DNA of 64,000 nucleotides, from assembly GCA_027605045.1 (NCBI GenBank), contig JAQFWX010000009.1, positions 930,001-994,000 on the forward strand, in the 5' to 3' direction. Position 1 is the stretch's first letter. Each line of letters begins with the position of its first letter. The translations under genes were made by a program, and so were the position numbers. A model generated the notes under the pieces. The model was not told the origin of the DNA. It saw nothing but the letters and a program-made list of their open reading frames with translations, and made no database searches. The stretch is from Phallus indusiatus. Lineage: Eukaryota > Basidiomycota > Agaricomycetes > Phallales > Phallaceae. This document shows positions 59,240 through 64,000 of this stretch, in pieces.

Positions 59240-61723
59240 CTACGATCTCAAGCTGAGTCTTCTGAGCAATGCACCCCAACCCCCACCATGATGATGCTGA
59301 TAATGTCCATTTCGATGACCACTCCGACCGTTAAAAGATCCAGGAAGATACAATTCTTCGCTTTCGTCATCATGATCAGTTGTGGTACTGTGGTTGTGGT
59401 TGTGGTTGTGATTGTGGTGGTTGTGAGCATGAGCGTGAGCGTGATGGCGATTGTCTTTTGCATCTGAATTCGAATTCGACAGAACAGTTTCCGCAGCTTG
59501 ATTATGACCAACTGTGTCACCCGAGTCCCTCACAGCATTTTGTCGCTGCGTAAACTCCGCTTTTTGTTCCGGTGAAGAATGGCGATTCGGTGAGGGGGAA
59601 GAGGACGGCGAAGCGGGATTGGAAATAGCTCGTGATATTTCAATTCTCGGCGGAGCTTGATATTGTTGTTGCTTTGCCAGTGGTTTTGGTTTTATCGTTC
59701 CCTCGGAGTCCAAATGTGGCGACAGAGAAGACAGAGAAGATTCGTTGTCAACCCGTCCCATACTAACTTCTTCGTTCTCCGGCGCCTCAACCGCTTTTCG
59801 TTCCGATTCCTTCTGTTTCTCAATAACAGGCGATTGTCCTTTATCTTTACCACCACCACCACCACTTCCTCCATCATCTCCAGCCCCATCGCCGCCACCC
59901 ATCAGCAAGTCGCTCTTGATGGTCCTTTTTACGCTACCACTCCGACTAGGATTCCCACTACTTCCACTCCCACTACTTTCCAGCACTAGCTCCTCTTCTT
60001 CATCTATCTCATCACCATCACCCGAAGCCGCAGCAGTTGACGCCGCCATTTCGGTCGATTTCCTACTGCTGTTTAATCGATTGATAGCTCGCGCAGTGTT
60101 TATTGCTTTCCTCCACCGTGCGGCTGGTTTGAAATTCTCCCGGAGACCCGTTAGCTCGTGTTCGGTAGACGGAGTATGCGTTGTCAACCACTAGCAAAAA
60201 GAACGAAGCATCAGTAAGCTACATCCGGATGAATACCAGAAGAATAAAGAGAATTACGGGATCTTGTAAAGCTTCGGCGGCCGTCGGACGTTTTAGAGGA
60301 TCGGGATTGAGAAGTCGCCGAATAAAGTGCTTGGCTATCCACAGTGATAAAGAGCATCAGCTACCAGAGTATATAAGCATGAACGGTGGAAAAACTTGCC
60401 TTCGTCACTGACGTTTTGCCAATAGCGATCGTGGAATTCGACTTTAGCTGCTGTCGTCTCGCGCTGGAGATCAGCAGGGTCTTGCGAGCGGAATGGAGTA
60501 TATCCACAAAGGAGAACGTAAGATATGATTCTGTCATCATAAAGAAAGGTTGGTTTAGCGTATTTTATTGGATAAAGAAAGGGTGCTATAGTACCCCGTT
60601 GACCAGATATCGACAGGCTTCCCGTGGCCCTGTAGGTTAAGCACCTCTGGAAGAAAGGTGAGATATTCTTCTTTTTTATAAGTGAATAAAGAGGACAATT
60701 ACCAGGTGCAACGTATCCAAAACTTCCAGCCAATGAGAATAATTGTTGATCAGAAGAGTGGAGATGCTTGGCTCTAGACGATGTATCAGCAAGAACGCGA
60801 GTGTTTGGAAGAAGTCTTACATTCCAAAGTCAGCTATGACAATGCTTGAATCGGGTTCTTTGGTTCTGTAGAGGATGTTTTCGGGTCTGAAAGTGGATAG
60901 GTAATTCGTCAATGTTAATCTAGCTTTGCGAGAAGATGGACATATGCCATTACTTTAGATCGCGGTGAACGATGTCGTGTTCGTGCAAGTATTGTATAGC
61001 GGATAAGATAGCTCTGATATGTGAAGATTAAGCTTGATATGGACTGAAGGAGGTGGATGGTACGTACTTGACGCAAATAACAGCATCTTTCTCCGTAAAT
61101 TTGCCCGTTTTGCTTATGCGATCGAACAGCTCTCCGCCAGTTGCGAGTTCAAAGGCCAGATAGTATTTGGAACGCGATTCAAACCACTCGTAGAATTTAA
61201 CCTGAAGCAAAGGGCAATCCATAAGCTACGGTAAAAACGAAAGAAAAAAAAGACTTGCAATGTTGGGATGATCAAGCCCTCTGAGGACCTCCATCTCGCC
61301 CCACACTACGCTCTCATTTCCTTTTACGCGTTTCTTGGGGATGACCTTCAAAGCAACCTCGACACCATTACCCTCTTTCTTCAAATCAGAGGAAGAAGAA
61401 GTGGATGTGGAGGTTCTGGACATGGACAAACCCGTGGATGGGGTCGAGTGGGTAGTCCCAGGAGTAGAATTAGGAGAGACAAAGTAGCCGTCGCCCTGTG
61501 CAATGCGCTCCGGGACTGAAGAATGAGACATAAATGAGAATCTGCTGTGAGAGCTCGACCGCTTTGGCTCGTGTTGAGGACTAGTAGGCTCTGGAGGATA
61601 CCAAGTGGCGTGGATGACTTTTCCAAATGTCCCCGTACCCAAGACGCTGTGTAGTTCATAGTTTTTCTTCTTAGAGAAGGACGGCGGTTGTGGAAGAAGA
61701 GTTTCCTTGAGTGTTAAACGCAT
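59240..61723 (-). CDS. Calcium/calmodulin-dependent protein kinase-like Ser/Thr kinase
   Basis: This gives a typical CaMK-group kinase. The start [16 protein letters not shown] at 61723 leads to the glycine loop [10 protein letters not shown]. An unusual 70-80-residue Ser/Thr-rich insertion follows, before the VAIK-equivalent VALKVIPKK. Next come [27 protein letters not shown], the catalytic loop HRDLKPEN (split by an intron), ADFGIA and GSFGYVAPE. Subdomain IX is VDIWSTGVITYVLLCG, and [16 protein letters not shown] closes the domain. The C-terminal half (about 59240-60187) is long and disordered: acidic, then Gly/Ser-rich, then His/Asn/Ala-rich ([19 protein letters not shown]), ending LRRLSLRS. 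After the kinase core, [16 protein letters not shown] is a basic amphipathic stretch that could bind calmodulin. Confidence 0.85.
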
Positions 61724-62448
61724 ATTGTAAGGGCCGTAGTCTAGAAAACGAAGTGACTGGATCCGTCCTTATCAGGAGTGAAGCTTTTCTCTCTGACGTG
61801 ACTGTCAGTTTATGCTTATGAAGTTTTTGAGCTAAGAAATGTGAAACGTACACACGCTGTGCTGTTATAAGCCAACCCAGCCCCTATGAAGAAGATAGAT
61901 GTCAAAGGGCAACAGCCAGCGAAAAAGCTAACGAACACAGCCCGCCCAATATAAAAGCTCGGAATCAGAACTGAGGTCACTAGATCCGACAGCAAGATCT
62001 CTTCAACGAAAAAAGCGCGTGCTTCCGAGTTGCTGCCGGAAGTGAGGTGTTACGAGAACGTACCTCTTAAGACAAGACGAAGGAATATGATTGGAAAAGA
62101 GCAGTGGAGTGTTTCTTTTTACGAGGTCAACATCGGTGCCAGATGCCTCCGGTGCGGCGCTTCGGTGCCTACTGTGACATGCATGACATGTCACAAATGT
62201 TTAGCCGATACCAAACTAAACCAAGCTCATCACAAGCTCATCATGCACGTCATGATCATGAAAAGTAATTTTTGGAAATTGGAAAAAATGTCTCATCCCA
62301 AAAGGTATAATGACCGTAGTTTTTTTATGTAAAATGCTCTGCCTCCACGCCAAAGTTCTCAGAAGGATTCGCGCCAGCGTTATATCGAAAAAACTCACGA
62401 CACTCGATGTACGCTGGGCTTTCCAGATCAAATAGAAAAGAAGCCAAA
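61724..62448. other. Upstream region of the kinase gene
   Basis: No supported gene. The ORF 62030-62332 has two C-x2-C pairs (RCLRCGAS, TCMTCHKC) but no splice or domain support. Part of this region should be the kinase promoter. Confidence 0.45.
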
Positions 62449-63455
62449 CACAAGAGACGACACCTAATTTCAGCTGACTGAAATTTGACATTTGAAAGTG
62501 CGAATTTCAGATAAGAATTCTAATCAGCGTAAAGTCTGATTTTCAGTCAGCGTAAAACTTTGATTTTCAGTCAGTGTAAAGTCTGACTTTCAGTCAGCGT
62601 AAAACTCTGATTTTCAGTCAGTGTAACACCTGATTTCAAGTTAGTGCCAAATCTAATTTTTAGTCTACTTAAGATCTGGATTTCAATTAAATTGAAGTTA
62701 TAATTTGATTTGTATTGAAGTTGTTACTTCAGAAATATGGAAATCGTAACTTTCCTTGCCTTATATTTGTGATCTTAGTTGGTTTCAAGTCTGAATCTCA
62801 GTCAGGTTAAAGTCCAAATCTCAGTTAGATTAGAGTCTTGTTTTCTGCCAGTATAATTTAGAATTCTCAGTTAGCCTGAGTTCTAAATTACAAGATGACT
62901 GAAAATTAAACTTCAAGCAACCTGAAAATCGGGATTTTTGCTGACAGAAAAGCAGAGGGGTGAATTTAACCCGACTGAGATTCTGACTTTAATCCATCTA
63001 AGATTTTGACTTTAATTTGACCGAGATTCTGATTCTAACCCGACTGGAACTCTGACTTTAAACTAACAAAAATCACAAATATAAGTTACAACTTTAATTA
63101 GCAGGAGATCCAGATTTTAAGCAGACTAAAAATCAAAATTTATGTTAACTGAACATTGGAATCTACACCAACTGAATATCAGATTTTACGCTGACTGAAA
63201 ACCAGATTTTAAGCAGACTAAAAATGATATTTTGTGTTGATTGAAAACTGGAATTTAAACTGACTGAGAATCAAAGCTTACGCCGACTGAAAATCAGATT
63301 CTTATGCTGACTGAAAATCAGATCTTAAACTGAGTGGAAAATCAGATTTTGAACTGACTGAGAATCAGACCGTACATTGATTGAAATTTTGAACTGAAAT
63401 TCGCAATTTCAGGTGTCAAATTTCAGTCGGCTGAAATCAGGAGGTGTCTCTTGTG
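62449..63455. mobile_element. Fold-back element with CACTA-like ends (1,007 bp)
   Basis: The ends read CACAAGAGACGACACC on the left and GGAGGTGTCTCTTGTG on the right, flanked by AAA on both sides (62446-62448 and 63456-63458). This fits the 3-bp duplication and CAC-type ends of CACTA transposons. Nearly the whole element is an imperfect palindrome. Each arm is made of about 30-35-bp tandem units with a TGATTTTCAGTCAGYGTAAA core in one arm and its complement in the other. There is no coding frame. It may fold into a very long hairpin. Confidence 0.8.
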
Positions 63456-63458
63456 AAA

Positions 63459-64000
63459 GAAAATGAGTGTATTGGGAATATTTGAGGATGGAGGACGCAT
63501 GTTGGACAATCCTTGAACCATAGCGCGCCTTCATGTTATTGCGAATTTTGCGAGTGCGACAGGACCTTCCCTCGACGACAACACTGGCACTCTTTGACAA
63601 TCAATTCTGATCGGGTAGGAAACCTCCCAGGACTCCTTTTCAACTTTGACGCGGTGGGTGTTGCTTTTTTTCCTGAAAAATCCACCTGCTGACACTTTGA
63701 TCAACGCTTCGTTCAAGAGTAGTCTTTGCATGTAACGCTTTTGCTCCAGCCCACTGAACAGACAACTAATTATATTGATTCGAGTAGAATCTATGCTCAC
63801 GGCGGACCGAAAACCTCGTTTGAGATTTCCGAGGCTTAGTTTCAATTGGGTTTAACCAACCGTACTGCGAATATTGTACGTGCCATTTTTCACGTCAGTC
63901 AGCTACAATCCAAACAATAAATAAATAACAAAATGTTCCGATAGTCGTGCTGGAAACTTTATAAATTATGACTGTCACGCGGTCGACTCAGAACACTGGC
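63459..64000. other. Terminal stretch without a supported gene
   Basis: Minus-strand ORFs at 63409-63600 and 63531-63845 overlap each other and show no domains. A partial gene running off the window edge cannot be excluded. Confidence 0.4.

Noticed and set aside
59248..59989. Several ORFs on both strands over the kinase C-terminus
   Set aside because: They are frame shadows of the low-complexity tail of the kinase.
62500..63400. Regular spaced repeats considered as a CRISPR array
   Set aside because: The host is eukaryotic, the spacers are not unique sequences and the arms are inverted relative to each other; a fold-back transposon explains the pattern.

Overview
The window is eukaryotic and looks like a filamentous basidiomycete, probably an Agaricomycete. 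The genes carry many short introns of about 50-70 bp with GTRNGT donors. The set includes an intron-rich microsomal P450, a GH79 glycosidase, a DHA2-type MFS pump, a Gdt1-type transporter, a CaMK-like kinase and Cla4/PAK-type PH-CRIB sequences. There is also a very high load of mobile DNA of several classes. No operons, rRNA genes, confident tRNA genes or CRISPR arrays are seen. Exon boundaries were assigned by reading frame and splice consensus only, so individual junctions are inferences.

Region 1 (about 1-12 kb) is a large Helitron. A five-exon Rep-helicase gene (1630-7505) stays open over an inferred 1,882 residues. It is followed by a minus-strand and a plus-strand gene of unknown function and by two paralogous F-box-like genes. 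A short GC hairpin followed by CTAG and then T (11953-11972) fits the 3' terminus of the element, which would make the F-box pair its cargo. Region 2 (12-29 kb) is ordinary gene space: MFS transporter, cytochrome P450 (minus), Gdt1-like transporter, small secreted protein, GH79 enzyme and aldo-keto reductase (minus), with a Copia remnant and a 401-bp MITE between them.

Region 3 (29-44 kb) is dominated by mobile DNA. It holds one member of a duplicated gene encoding a small membrane protein, a zinc-binding hypothetical gene and a ten-exon gene related to a DDE-type transposase. The last exon of that gene is split by a young LTR retroelement (38003-40675). Its 396-bp LTRs appear identical, its target-site duplication is ATATG, and its main ORF encodes a KH domain and no reverse transcriptase. 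Several tRNA-derived SINE-like elements and a hAT-type MITE with an 8-bp target duplication follow.

Region 4 (44-51 kb) carries the second membrane-protein paralogue and a tandem segmental duplication. Each unit has a minus-strand gene with the PH and CRIB domains of a Cla4/PAK kinase but no kinase domain, divergent from an RNase Z gene. RNase Z is intact in the right unit and a broken 5' fragment in the left one. Region 5 (52-64 kb) has a flavin-dependent monooxygenase, two SINE-like elements head to head, a Ser/Thr-rich GPI-type wall protein, a CaMK-like kinase (minus) and a 1,007-bp fold-back element with CACTA-like ends.
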